Source: Chryseobacterium viscerum (GTDB taxonomy: Bacteria; Bacteroidota; Bacteroidia; Flavobacteriales; Weeksellaceae). Taken from it: 64,000 nucleotides of DNA. The first letter of the stretch is position 1; the number at the start of each line of letters is the position of its first letter. The stretch spans positions 1-64,000 of the forward strand of contig NZ_PPEG02000009.1 in NCBI RefSeq assembly GCF_002899945.2, in the 5' to 3' direction. Shown here in pieces: positions 16,494-25,195 of this stretch. Under the pieces are notes generated by a model that had not been told where the DNA came from, searched no databases, and worked only from the letters and a program-made list of their open reading frames with translations. The translations under genes were made by a program, and so were the position numbers.

Positions 16494-19382
16494 ATGAATG
16501 TATTTAAAATCCCTGTCTCAGTAACTTATTTAACGGGTAGGGTATTACTTATTGGTGCAATATCAGCTTCACCGATGTTCCTCGCTCAAAAAAAAGACAG
16601 CTTAAAAGAAAAATCCATCGACGAGATTGTCGTTGTAGGATACGGAACACAGAAAAAAAGTAAAGTTTCCGGCGCTGTTTCGGAGGCTTCACTGGATAAG
16701 CTTACTTCCAGGTCTCTGTCTGGGGTAGGAGAAGTTCTTCAGGGTAAAGCTCCCGGAGTAACAGTAGTGAACGAAGGTGGAGATCCTAACGGAGCACCTA
16801 AGGTAAATATTCGTGGTCTGGGAGGAATCAATGGAGAAACTCCTCTTTACGTAGTAGATGGAGTGGTTTTTAACGGAACACCGTCTATTAATCCAAACGA
16901 TATACAGGATATTTCTGTACTTAAAGATGCTTCTGCCGCGATTTATGGGGCAAGGTCTTCCGGAGGGGTTATCCTTATCACCACTAAAAGAGGGAAAAAA
17001 GGAAATCTTACGGTAGATTTTGATGTTAAATACGGAGTGAATCAGGCATGGAGACTGAAAGAGTCTCTGAATGCAGCTGAATTCCAGGATGTAATGTACA
17101 AGGCCTATGAAAATGCCGGAAAACTGGGCAGCTTACCAATCGCTTTTAACCCTAACCAATATCCTGACGGAAGAATTACCAGAACAGACTGGATGAAAGA
17201 AATTTTCAGGACAGGAACTATTCAGGAATACAATGTCAACCTAAGCGGAGGGAGTGAAAAATCCAGATATTTTGTGGGAATGAACCACAGAAGTCTGGAA
17301 GGAATTCTATTGAATACTCAGGCAAAACGATACAATTTCAGAGTCAATTCTGAACATAAGGTAAAAGACTGGTTGACGATCGGGGAAAATATGTACTATA
17401 ATTACTCTGACGGAAATACAGCCGATACAAAAAGTGGGTATACAGGAGCTTTAGTGGCTGCCATGTATTATCCTCCAAATGTCCCGGTGTATACTCCTAA
17501 CGGTGCATTCTCTGGATTGCCGATTGATGTGGCAGGAGGTTACGGAGATATGATCAACCCGGTTGCTTATCTTAAAAGGATCAGCATTAGAAATCCTACC
17601 CATGAGATTTTAATCAATCCTTATGCTGAAATTACTTTAGCAAAAGATTTAAAATTCCGTTCCAACTTCTCACAGACGTTTAAGCTGGGGGATGTAAAGA
17701 ACTTTACGTACAGAGTATTGGAAGTCGGGAAAATTTTTGATACCAATAATTTAGAATACCAGTCTAACAACTCATCTACAGCACTTGCAGAACAGTTGTT
17801 AACCTATAAAATTTCTGCCGGACAGCATAATTTTGATTTTCTTGGAGGCTTTACTTTCCAGAAAACAATTGATGATGGTTTTGTAGCAAAATCTTACGAC
17901 TTCAGAAGTGAAGCTGAGGTTTTCCAACATCTTCAGAATGCGGCGGATACTAATAAAGATGTTTCCAGTTACCGATTCAAACAGTCTTTGGTTTCTTATC
18001 TGGCGAGAGTAAATTACGACTATGCAGGAAAGTATATCGTAAGTTTATTGGGAAGACGTGATGGTTCTTCACTCGTAGCAAAACAAAACAGATTTGCAAA
18101 CTATTATGCGGTTTCCGGTGCGTGGGTGGTTTCGAAAGAAAACTTTATGCAGGAAATTTCATGGCTTTCAAGTCTGAAACTGAGAGGAAGCTATGGTATT
18201 CTGGGGAATCTTGGAGGAATTTCACCACAAGCTGTGAATCCATTGATGACGAGAGATAATAATGTTATTTTTGGACAGGATCCTTCACAGAATATTGCGT
18301 ATTACGCCACTACACGTCCAAATCCGGATCTGAAATGGGGGAAGTCTGAGCAAACCAACTTCGGGGTGGATGCTTCATTCTTTCACAACAGCCTTTCTTT
18401 ACAGTTCGATTACTTCATAAAGAATTCCAAAGATCAGATCTTCAACGTAAGCTTACCAAGTACGGCAACTTATAATAATCAGTATGTAAATGCAGGATTG
18501 TTCCAGGATAGAGGGTATGAATTAGGGATCAATTATAACAAGGTCGTTTCAGGTGATTTTACTTTCTCTGTCGGAGCGACAATGAGTCAACTAAAAAATA
18601 CGGTAAAGCAGTTAGCTAATGTAGATGAGATATTTATCAACGACAATGGAGTAAGAGGAGTATTGAAACCAACCCGTATAAAAGTAGGTGATCCTCTATA
18701 TTCTTTCTATGGCTATAAGACCGGAGGAATTTTCCAGACTCAGGAAGAAATCAACAATTATAAAGATGCCAACGGAAACCTTATCCAGCCGAATGCTAAA
18801 CCCGGAGATATCAAATTCCTGAAGAAAGAAGGAAATACAGGAGTGCTTAATAATAATGACTTTGTCAATCTTGGAAGCCCCTATCCTAAATTCTCTTACG
18901 GATTCTCTTATAACATGACGTGGAAAAACTTTGATCTGAACCTATTCTTCCAGGGAGTATACGGAAATAAAATATTCAACGGAATGAAGTTTATTTCTTT
19001 GAACCCAGGTGGAACAGGACAAAACTATAATATGGACAGGGATATCCTGAATGCATGGACGCCTCAGAACACGAATACTGATATTCCAAGGCTGGTACAC
19101 GGAGATCCAAGCGGTAATTACTCCAAAGTATCGGATTTCTATGTAGAAGACGGATCTTATTTAAGACTGAAGAACCTTACTATCGGATATTCATTACCGA
19201 AAGAGCTTTACAGCAAGCTGGATGTAAACAAAGTGAGAGTGTATATGACAACCAACAACTTGTTTACGATAACGAAATATACAGGATTTGATCCTGAAGT
19301 AGGAATGAATTCTTATGGTGTAGATACCGGAAGATATCCTCAGGCACGTTCATTCATCTTTGGGGTGGAGATCGGTTTATAA
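16494..19382 (+). CDS. SusC/RagA family TonB-linked outer-membrane transporter, no N-terminal regulatory domain
   Basis: The product has 962 residues from the ATG at 16494. After the signal region (ending PMFLAQ) comes the TonB box SIDEIVVVGYGTQKK, and then the plug (VLQGKAPGVTVVNEGG, VNIRGLGGINGETPLYVVDG, ISVLKDASAAIYGARSSGG). A large barrel ends in FIFGVEIGL. Unlike the SusC-like protein at 10217-13357 it lacks the carboxypeptidase-regulatory domain. It is followed 26 bases later by its SusD partner and then by a phosphohydrolase fusion. The likely role is TonB-driven uptake of an organophosphate or related ligand, with the substrate inferred from neighbours only. Confidence 0.95.
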   Translation: MNVFKIPVSVTYLTGRVLLIGAISASPMFLAQKKDSLKEKSIDEIVVVGYGTQKKSKVSGAVSEASLDKLTSRSLSGVGEVLQGKAPGVTVVNEGGDPNGAPKVNIRGLGGINGETPLYVVDGVVFNGTPSINPNDIQDISVLKDASAAIYGARSSGGVILITTKRGKKGNLTVDFDVKYGVNQAWRLKESLNAAEFQDVMYKAYENAGKLGSLPIAFNPNQYPDGRITRTDWMKEIFRTGTIQEYNVNLSGGSEKSRYFVGMNHRSLEGILLNTQAKRYNFRVNSEHKVKDWLTIGENMYYNYSDGNTADTKSGYTGALVAAMYYPPNVPVYTPNGAFSGLPIDVAGGYGDMINPVAYLKRISIRNPTHEILINPYAEITLAKDLKFRSNFSQTFKLGDVKNFTYRVLEVGKIFDTNNLEYQSNNSSTALAEQLLTYKISAGQHNFDFLGGFTFQKTIDDGFVAKSYDFRSEAEVFQHLQNAADTNKDVSSYRFKQSLVSYLARVNYDYAGKYIVSLLGRRDGSSLVAKQNRFANYYAVSGAWVVSKENFMQEISWLSSLKLRGSYGILGNLGGISPQAVNPLMTRDNNVIFGQDPSQNIAYYATTRPNPDLKWGKSEQTNFGVDASFFHNSLSLQFDYFIKNSKDQIFNVSLPSTATYNNQYVNAGLFQDRGYELGINYNKVVSGDFTFSVGATMSQLKNTVKQLANVDEIFINDNGVRGVLKPTRIKVGDPLYSFYGYKTGGIFQTQEEINNYKDANGNLIQPNAKPGDIKFLKKEGNTGVLNNNDFVNLGSPYPKFSYGFSYNMTWKNFDLNLFFQGVYGNKIFNGMKFISLNPGGTGQNYNMDRDILNAWTPQNTNTDIPRLVHGDPSGNYSKVSDFYVEDGSYLRLKNLTIGYSLPKELYSKLDVNKVRVYMTTNNLFTITKYTGFDPEVGMNSYGVDTGRYPQARSFIFGVEIGL

Positions 19383-19408
19383 TTTTTTAACCAACAAAAA
19401 GTAAAAAA

Positions 19409-20917
19409 ATGAAATTATTCAATAAAATATTTTTAATCTCAGGAATATCTGCAATGCTTTTATCGTGTACAGGAGAGCTGGATGTTCAGCCGGAAGGCAC
19501 CCCTACAGAAGCCAGTTTCTGGAAAACAGAAAATGATCTGATTACCGGAGCAAACGCCATGTATAAGCCTTTATTCGACGGAGAATTTTATGGAAGAGGA
19601 TTGTTCTGGTTTATCAATGCCAGTGATGATATGGTAACCGGAAGAGCGAAAAGTGAAGCGGATAATGCAAAAAACTTCAGCAGCAACTACATCGCAGCAG
19701 GAGATCTTGAAACCCAGTGGAACAAAAGATACAACGTAATCGGAGTTGCCAATCGTGTGATCCGTAATATTGATAATATCCAGACTTCACAGGCTATCAA
19801 AAACAAATATCTTGGAGAAGCTTTGTTCATGAGCAGCAGAATGTATTTTGAACTTGCCTATTCTTACGGGAATGAAAAAGCAGGAATTCCTATTATTGAC
19901 CGTTCAAAAGATCCTGATCCCAATCCGATTCCGAGAGCGGCAAACGTGATGGAAAATTATACTTACATCGTAAACGACCTGAAAAGAGCCGCAGAATTAT
20001 TACCTACTCAGGCTGAGCTTCCTGCAAAAGATTATGGAAGACCTCATAAAGCTGCGGCATGGGCGCTTTTAGCAAAAGTATATCTGTTTATGAAAGACTG
20101 GAAGAATGCAGAATTTTGGGCTAATGAAGTAATGACGAAAGGAAATAGAAGTCTTCTGAACAATTTTTCCGATGTCTTCAAGGCTGAAAACAGCTACAGT
20201 TCAGAATATATCTGGTCTATCCCTGGAACGCCTAAGTTTACCGCATGGGGAAGTATTCTTCCGGGAGTAATGCTTGAAAATAAAGGATGGGGAGAGTATA
20301 ATGGCTGGGGATATTTCCAACCGACTAAAGAACTATTTGACGAGTACGAAGCAGGAGACCTTAGAAGAAGTGCTACCATCCTGAAAATAGGTGACAAGTT
20401 TACATTTAATGGAAAGGAAAGAACATATGCTTCCAGCAATTCCCTTACCGGATACCAGTTCAATAAATATATGGATGCCTTCAAATATCAATTGAACAGC
20501 GGTCACGTGAGTGCTAACGGAGATTATCCATGTACAGACCTTGCGGTTCCGATCATGCGTTATGCTGAGGTAATTCTTATCAAAGCAGAAGCTTTACTGA
20601 TGCAGGGGAAATCTGCAGACCAGGAGATCAATATGATCAGAGTACGTGCAGGTTTGTCTGCAAAAAATGGGTGTACCATGGCAGATCTGAAACATGAGAG
20701 ACGTTGTGAACTGGCAGGTGAATGGGCAGACAGGCACAGAGACCTTGTACGTTGGGGAGATGCGCAGGCGGCGTATGCTAAGCCTCTGCACGGTATCAAT
20801 GGACAGGTAGTCTGGGCAGCAAGAAACTTTAATCCAGCTGTACATAATGTTTGGGCAGTTCCTCAGGCTGAAATCGTAAACAGTCATGGGATCATCAAAC
20901 AAAATGAAGGCTGGTAA
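19409..20917 (+). CDS. SusD/RagB family nutrient-binding lipoprotein
   Basis: The 502-residue product has a lipoprotein signal, lipobox MLLSC (Cys20). The standard SusD layout is present: LDVQPEGTPTEASFWKTEND at about 24-43, the TPR-type segment YLGEALFMSSRMYFELAYSYG at about 132-152, AAAWALLAKVYLFMKDWKNAE at about 214-234, and the C-terminal RHRDLVRWGDA region at about 446-456. It is the surface lid partner of the SusC encoded just upstream. A hairpin follows at 20939, then the phosphohydrolase gene. It belongs to the classical SusD family rather than the SusD_2 type of the other pair. Confidence 0.94.
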   Translation: MKLFNKIFLISGISAMLLSCTGELDVQPEGTPTEASFWKTENDLITGANAMYKPLFDGEFYGRGLFWFINASDDMVTGRAKSEADNAKNFSSNYIAAGDLETQWNKRYNVIGVANRVIRNIDNIQTSQAIKNKYLGEALFMSSRMYFELAYSYGNEKAGIPIIDRSKDPDPNPIPRAANVMENYTYIVNDLKRAAELLPTQAELPAKDYGRPHKAAAWALLAKVYLFMKDWKNAEFWANEVMTKGNRSLLNNFSDVFKAENSYSSEYIWSIPGTPKFTAWGSILPGVMLENKGWGEYNGWGYFQPTKELFDEYEAGDLRRSATILKIGDKFTFNGKERTYASSNSLTGYQFNKYMDAFKYQLNSGHVSANGDYPCTDLAVPIMRYAEVILIKAEALLMQGKSADQEINMIRVRAGLSAKNGCTMADLKHERRCELAGEWADRHRDLVRWGDAQAAYAKPLHGINGQVVWAARNFNPAVHNVWAVPQAEIVNSHGIIKQNEGW

Positions 20918-20938
20918 AATTTAACCTTATTATAGGCT

Positions 20939-20979
20939 ACTATATCATTGCAGAGATTTCTGTGATGATATAGTTTTTT
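20939..20979 (+). terminator. Hairpin between susD and the phosphatase fusion gene
   Basis: The stem ACTATATCAT/ATGATATAGT is followed by TTTTTC. It falls in the 156-base gap and is a terminator or attenuator, mirroring the hairpin in front of the phospholipase C gene. Confidence 0.75.
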
Positions 20980-21073
20980 CAAAGGGATTATGAAACGTCC
21001 ATGGCAGATGTGGACATATACAGATATGGATGTTGGGCGTTCCTTTCGATCCATAAACAATAAAGATATACGA

Positions 21074-22900
21074 ATGAAATTATCAAAAATATGGGCTGTA
21101 TTAGCCCTGGCTATTTTTTCCAAAAATCAGGCACAGAATTATTTACATTACAATGTAGGGAATGCCCATTCACATAATGATTATATGCAGGAGATCCCTT
21201 TTTGGGAGGCTTATTATGCCAATTTTGGTTCCATAGAGGCAGATGTTTTTCTGGTAAAGGATCAACTTTGGGTAGCTCATACCGAGAAAGAACTTTCTGC
21301 AGACAGAACATTGGAAAATTTGTACCTCGATCCTATTTCAAAACAAATCAAGCTGAACAAAGGAAATATCTATCAGGATGCCAACAAAAAACTGCAGCTG
21401 CTGATTGATATTAAGCAAGATTATAAAACATCACTGGCAGCTTTGGTCAGTACATTGAAGAAATATCCCGAGATTACAGGAAACACAGGAATTAAAATTG
21501 TGATTACTGGAGACAGACCTCAGCCGGGAGATTTTAAAAACTATCCGAATTATCTTTACTTTGACGGAGATCTTGACAAAAGCTATTCTGCAGACCAATT
21601 GAAAAGAGTAGGGATGTTCAGTGCAGACCTTCCGGGATTGGTAAAATGGAATGGAAAAGGAATTCCTAGAGACGAAGAAACGGCAAGGATTAAAACAGCC
21701 GTTGAAAAAGCTCATTCCCAGCAAAAACCTGTTCGTTTTTACGGGGCTCCGGATTTTCCGAATGCTTGGGTGAATTTTATGGATTTGGGAGTAGATTATA
21801 TCAATACCGATCACATTCCGGATCTTAAAAAGTTCATGAATTCTATTCCGAAAAACTTTTATAAAAATACAAAAGAGTACAGTACTTATACCCCGACCTA
21901 TCAATCAGACGGAGTGGAGAAAAAAGTAAAGAATATTATTCTCCTTATTCCGGACGGAACTTCTTTGCCTCAATATTATGCTGCCTTTACAGCCAATAAA
22001 GGAAAGCTGAATGTTTTCAACATGAAATCCACAGGCCTTTCCAAAACCAATTCATCCAATGCCTATATTACAGATTCAGCACCGGGTTCTACAGCATTTG
22101 CAACCGGTGTAAAGACCAAAAATACTTTTGTAGGGGTTGATAATATGGGAAAAGCACTGGCACAGATTCCAGATATTATCGCTGAGAAAGGAATGGTTTC
22201 AGGATTGATTTCCACAGGAGATGTTACAGATGCTACTCCTGCTGACTTCTATGCGCATTCTGATAACAGGAACAGCTCAGAATCTATACTGAAAGATTTT
22301 GCGGCTTCAAAAACGAAAATTCTGATTGGTGGTCCTACAAGTGGATTATCCCAGGAAAATCTAAAAAAATTTAAAGAGGCTAAAGTTGATTTGTATCAGG
22401 ATCTGAAATCTGTGACTACAATAAACAACCGAACTCTGGTTATTGATCCTCTGGCTTCACAAAGAATCACCAACGGAAGAGGAAACTGGCTTGCTGATGC
22501 ATTCGACCTTACCTTAAATGATTTAAAGAAGAATGAAAAAGGATTCTTTATGATGATAGAAGCCTCTCAGACTGATGGAGGAGGGCATAGCAACAACATC
22601 GAACAGCTGGTTACAGAATTACTGGATTTTGATCATGTAGTTGGTAAGGCGATGAAATTTGCTGACGAGAATAAAGAAACCTTAGTAATTGTCGTAGGAG
22701 ATCATGAAACAGGAGGTTTAACGCTTTTGGATGGAAGCCTGAAAGACGGCTGGGTATTTGGAAATTTCAGTACCAATGATCATACCTCTATTCCGGCAAG
22801 TGTTTTTGCTTACGGACCGAATTCCAAAGAATTCACAGGACTGTTTGAAAACACAGAGATCTTCAATAAAATATTGGCAGCTTATGGAATTCAAAAATAG
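21074..22900 (+). CDS. Secreted GDPD-like / alkaline phosphatase two-domain fusion
   Basis: The product has 608 residues from the ATG at 21074, chosen because it begins a normal signal peptide (MKLSKIWAVLALAIFSKNQA); the upstream frame adds 28 unlikely residues. The N-terminal half (about 25-270) resembles glycerophosphodiester phosphodiesterase/PI-PLC-type barrels: NAHSHNDYMQEIPFWEAY, SIEADVFLV, HTEKEL, INTDHIPDL. The C-terminal half (about 285-608) is a PhoA-type alkaline phosphatase with LLIPDGTSLPQ, the nucleophile Ser in TDSAPGSTAFATG, MIEASQTDGGGHSNN, GDHETGG and NDHTSIPASVFAYG. It would cleave phosphodiesters and then release phosphate in the periplasm or at the surface. It follows a SusC/SusD pair. 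Confidence 0.9.
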   Translation: MKLSKIWAVLALAIFSKNQAQNYLHYNVGNAHSHNDYMQEIPFWEAYYANFGSIEADVFLVKDQLWVAHTEKELSADRTLENLYLDPISKQIKLNKGNIYQDANKKLQLLIDIKQDYKTSLAALVSTLKKYPEITGNTGIKIVITGDRPQPGDFKNYPNYLYFDGDLDKSYSADQLKRVGMFSADLPGLVKWNGKGIPRDEETARIKTAVEKAHSQQKPVRFYGAPDFPNAWVNFMDLGVDYINTDHIPDLKKFMNSIPKNFYKNTKEYSTYTPTYQSDGVEKKVKNIILLIPDGTSLPQYYAAFTANKGKLNVFNMKSTGLSKTNSSNAYITDSAPGSTAFATGVKTKNTFVGVDNMGKALAQIPDIIAEKGMVSGLISTGDVTDATPADFYAHSDNRNSSESILKDFAASKTKILIGGPTSGLSQENLKKFKEAKVDLYQDLKSVTTINNRTLVIDPLASQRITNGRGNWLADAFDLTLNDLKKNEKGFFMMIEASQTDGGGHSNNIEQLVTELLDFDHVVGKAMKFADENKETLVIVVGDHETGGLTLLDGSLKDGWVFGNFSTNDHTSIPASVFAYGPNSKEFTGLFENTEIFNKILAAYGIQK

Positions 22901-22934
22901 CTTTTAATTTTAATACTTTTACTTTTACAAAGAG

Positions 22935-22969
22935 AGGTTGTTTCATTAGGGAAACAGCCTTTTTTTTTG
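22935..22969 (+). terminator. Terminator after the phosphatase fusion gene
   Basis: The stem AGGTTGTTTC/GAAACAGCCT (one G-T pair) is followed by nine T, 34 bases after the stop codon. Confidence 0.88.
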
Positions 22970-22980
22970 TTAATTTAAAG

Positions 22981-23048
22981 CTCCCGCAGAGTTCACAGAT
23001 TAAGCAGATGTTTTTGGATAATCTGCAAGAAATAAAAGCAGAACAAAA
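22981..23048. repeat. Possible dispersed intergenic repeat fragment
   Basis: The segment contains CACAGATTAAGCAGATG and ATAATCTGCAAGAA, which form an imperfect inverted pair. From memory it resembles short non-coding repeats common in Chryseobacterium genomes. No second copy is visible in this window, so the call is weak. Confidence 0.35.
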
Positions 23049-23053
23049 TTCAA

Positions 23054-23085
23054 AAAGGCTGCCTCAACAAGAGAGACAGCCTATG
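23054..23085 (-). terminator. Terminator after the PI-PLC gene
   Basis: The stem AGGCTGCCTC/GAGACAGCCT runs into a T-rich tail on the minus strand, about 25 bases beyond the stop at 23108. Confidence 0.85.
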
Positions 23086-23107
23086 AATATATCTAACAAA
23101 TAATAAA

Positions 23108-24106
23108 TTAGAAATTGGTCTTCACGATGAGCTCAGAAAGCTCAGCATTCACAAAATCAATGGGCGTTACTCCGTATGATCCGTGAGTATTTGTTTGGAA
23201 GAATGTTTTAAGTTTTGGATTAATATTGTTGGATACCGTCGGAATGCTTGGGATCCCGAAGATTCCAGGCTTATATCCGCTGGTGAAGTTCACGAAAAGT
23301 TTACCATTGCTATCATTTTTTGCTTCATTAAGCAGGCTGGAAATTCCGTTCCATTTATCATCATTGTTTGTTACCTTATAATAATCCTGAACTTTCAGCT
23401 GTACACCGGAATTGTTGATGTCAAATGTCGTATTATCCGCCCAAGGAGAAGCGTTGATTCCCTTAGTTGATCCCGAAGAAAATCTTCTTAATAACTTGAT
23501 CTTTCCTCTCACAGCTCCTAATGTAGGAATATTGGCTCCAAGATCCCATTTAGAAGAGTTTTTCTGTACGTATGAGTCAAATGTCTGTTCAAAACTTCTG
23601 GTCGTGTTTGAAGCGTCATATTCTTCCTTTACAGACATAATAATCGTTTCAGACGGATGGCTGTTTAGGAAGGCATAACACGCATTCAAGACATCATCAA
23701 AATTCAGATTTTGGTAAATAGCTCCGTGATGAATAGCAAAAGAATTGTCAATATGTCTGCAGCGGATATCCAGAAAACGGACTCCTGCATTCAGTTGTTC
23801 TGCAATGCTGAGGTCTTGAGTTTTAGCCGTACCTGATACAACTGGAGCATCTACACGTGCTCCGGAATCATGAGTTCCGGGAATGGAAATTTTTGAAATA
23901 GAAATATTATCCTGAAGACCAGACATCCAGCTATTCATTGCGATAGGCAGTAATGAAGTCTTATTGCTTACTTTTGCTAACGACATTGAAGAGTTTTCAT
24001 TAGAATCTCTTTCCATCATGGAGTCGTTGGAACAGGAAAAAAAGATAGACGCAGTCACAACCCCAAGAGTGATGGCTGTAAAACGTTTCATGTTTTGTTT
24101 GAACAT
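23108..24106 (-). CDS. Phosphatidylinositol-specific phospholipase C lipoprotein
   Basis: The 332-residue product has a lipoprotein signal (IFFSC, Cys25), so it is membrane-anchored and possibly surface-exposed. It has the PI-PLC X-domain landmarks: catalytic His79 in IPGTHDSGA, GVRFLDIRCR at about 109-117, and the second catalytic His (126/127) in FAIHHGAIYQ. HPSETIIMSVKEE (about 150) and KIKLLRRF follow. It cleaves phosphoinositides or related glycerophospholipids to diacylglycerol and a cyclic phosphate. It is the third phospholipid-acting enzyme within 18 kb. A second ATG five codons in is equally possible as start. Confidence 0.92.
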   Translation of the reverse strand: MFKQNMKRFTAITLGVVTASIFFSCSNDSMMERDSNENSSMSLAKVSNKTSLLPIAMNSWMSGLQDNISISKISIPGTHDSGARVDAPVVSGTAKTQDLSIAEQLNAGVRFLDIRCRHIDNSFAIHHGAIYQNLNFDDVLNACYAFLNSHPSETIIMSVKEEYDASNTTRSFEQTFDSYVQKNSSKWDLGANIPTLGAVRGKIKLLRRFSSGSTKGINASPWADNTTFDINNSGVQLKVQDYYKVTNNDDKWNGISSLLNEAKNDSNGKLFVNFTSGYKPGIFGIPSIPTVSNNINPKLKTFFQTNTHGSYGVTPIDFVNAELSELIVKTNF

Positions 24107-24440
24107 AGTTTTTTTATTTTTTAATGCAGCTTAAAAATAAGAATATATCAAAACATGAGGAGTTAATTTAACTTTAATAGATAATTAAGTTGGTATAAAG
24201 TCAGGAAGCTGGAAGAAAGACTTTTATTAACGCAAAGTTTATTTTTTGATCCGGAAATATAAAGTGAACAAAGATGAAATCAAAGAAATTGATTTTTTCT
24301 AAACGGATGTGTAAGTCAAGCTTCATCAACGACATATGTCGGCCTCTTAGCTCACTTTAATATGGCGATAGAATTATTCTACTTTGCGTTTAAAAATTGA
24401 GCAAAAAGTAATATCCAGCATTCAGTTTCAATCTTTCATC
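24107..24440. other. 334-bp spacer with a short inverted-repeat-bounded segment
   Basis: No gene is seen. TTAACGCAAAGT (24227-24238) and ACTTTGCGTTTA (24381-24392) are near-perfect inverted copies about 140 bases apart, as if bounding a small non-coding element. GTCGGCCTCTTAGC in the middle is higher in GC than its surroundings. Confidence 0.5.
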
Positions 24441-25118
24441 CTAAAAAACAAAATCCTCCTTCAGCCCGGGAAGTCTGAAGTTGTGATCTCCGATAAAGAA
24501 ATCATTCATTTTAATAAGCGGGAATTTATGGGTAAATTCTTTGTGTAAGTTTTCGGGTACTTTAGTTTCATCATCACAGGATGAATATTCTCTGTCAACA
24601 ATAACCTTTCCTGTAGAGAAATTGATTTCATTGGTAAAACTGAAATCACAGGTATCTTCAAAATGATCGTGTAAACCTATCAGATAAAAATCTCCGTTCT
24701 GAAATCTGAAGGTATGTTTATATTGCTGGGTATGCCTTGAATTGGTAAAAAATAGCTGTTCAATAATAAGACTATTATTTTTTATATTGATTGTAAGAGT
24801 ATTATCTGAAGGATAAAATCCGAATCCGCTTGAAAAAAGAATGGCAGAATTTTCTTTCCATACTTTTAGACCGCTGTTTTCCTTTTTCAGAATATAAAAA
24901 ACCCTTTGGTAGTCACTTGTACCTTCCGGGTTTTGCATGTCTGATGCTTTTATATCCGTATTAAATATCAGGATAATTTCATCTTTTCCATCTTTGTCAA
25001 GATCACCTTTGGCTTCTGCAATCTGAGAATACCCTTTCGGAACCGAAAAACTTTTCAGATTCTGGGCAGATAAGCTTGAAACAGATAAAACAAACAAAAA
25101 GAAAAAGCAATGTTTCAT
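24441..25118 (-). CDS. Secreted protein of unknown function with an EF-hand-like loop
   Basis: The 225-residue product has a signal peptide at 1-19 (MKHCFFFLFVLSVSSLSAQ). A DLDKDGKDE motif (39-47) has the spacing of a calcium-binding loop as found in FG-GAP/dockerin-like repeats. It is seen once, so it may be only a single VCBS-like blade. The remainder is beta-rich with a DTCDFSF and SSCDDE cysteine pair that could form a disulfide. It lies downstream of aroA but a large hairpin separates them. The function is not recognised. It could be a periplasmic binding or assembly protein. Confidence 0.75.
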   Translation of the reverse strand: MKHCFFFLFVLSVSSLSAQNLKSFSVPKGYSQIAEAKGDLDKDGKDEIILIFNTDIKASDMQNPEGTSDYQRVFYILKKENSGLKVWKENSAILFSSGFGFYPSDNTLTINIKNNSLIIEQLFFTNSRHTQQYKHTFRFQNGDFYLIGLHDHFEDTCDFSFTNEINFSTGKVIVDREYSSCDDETKVPENLHKEFTHKFPLIKMNDFFIGDHNFRLPGLKEDFVF

Positions 25119-25137
25119 GGTTATTATATAAAATTAA

Positions 25138-25181
25138 AATGTGGTAATCCGAAATAAAAATCATTTTCAAATTACCACATT
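25138..25181 (-). terminator. Hairpin after aroA
   Basis: The arms AATGTGGTAAT and ATTACCACATT are perfectly complementary, with a 22-base AT-rich loop. It lies 15 bases past the aroA stop and the minus-strand exit is T-rich. Confidence 0.7.
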
Positions 25182-25195
25182 CTTATATTCTGAAA

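Noticed and set aside
21431..21904. 157-residue minus-strand frame inside the phosphatase fusion
   Set aside because: It is antisense to conserved GDPD-like coding sequence, with shadow composition.
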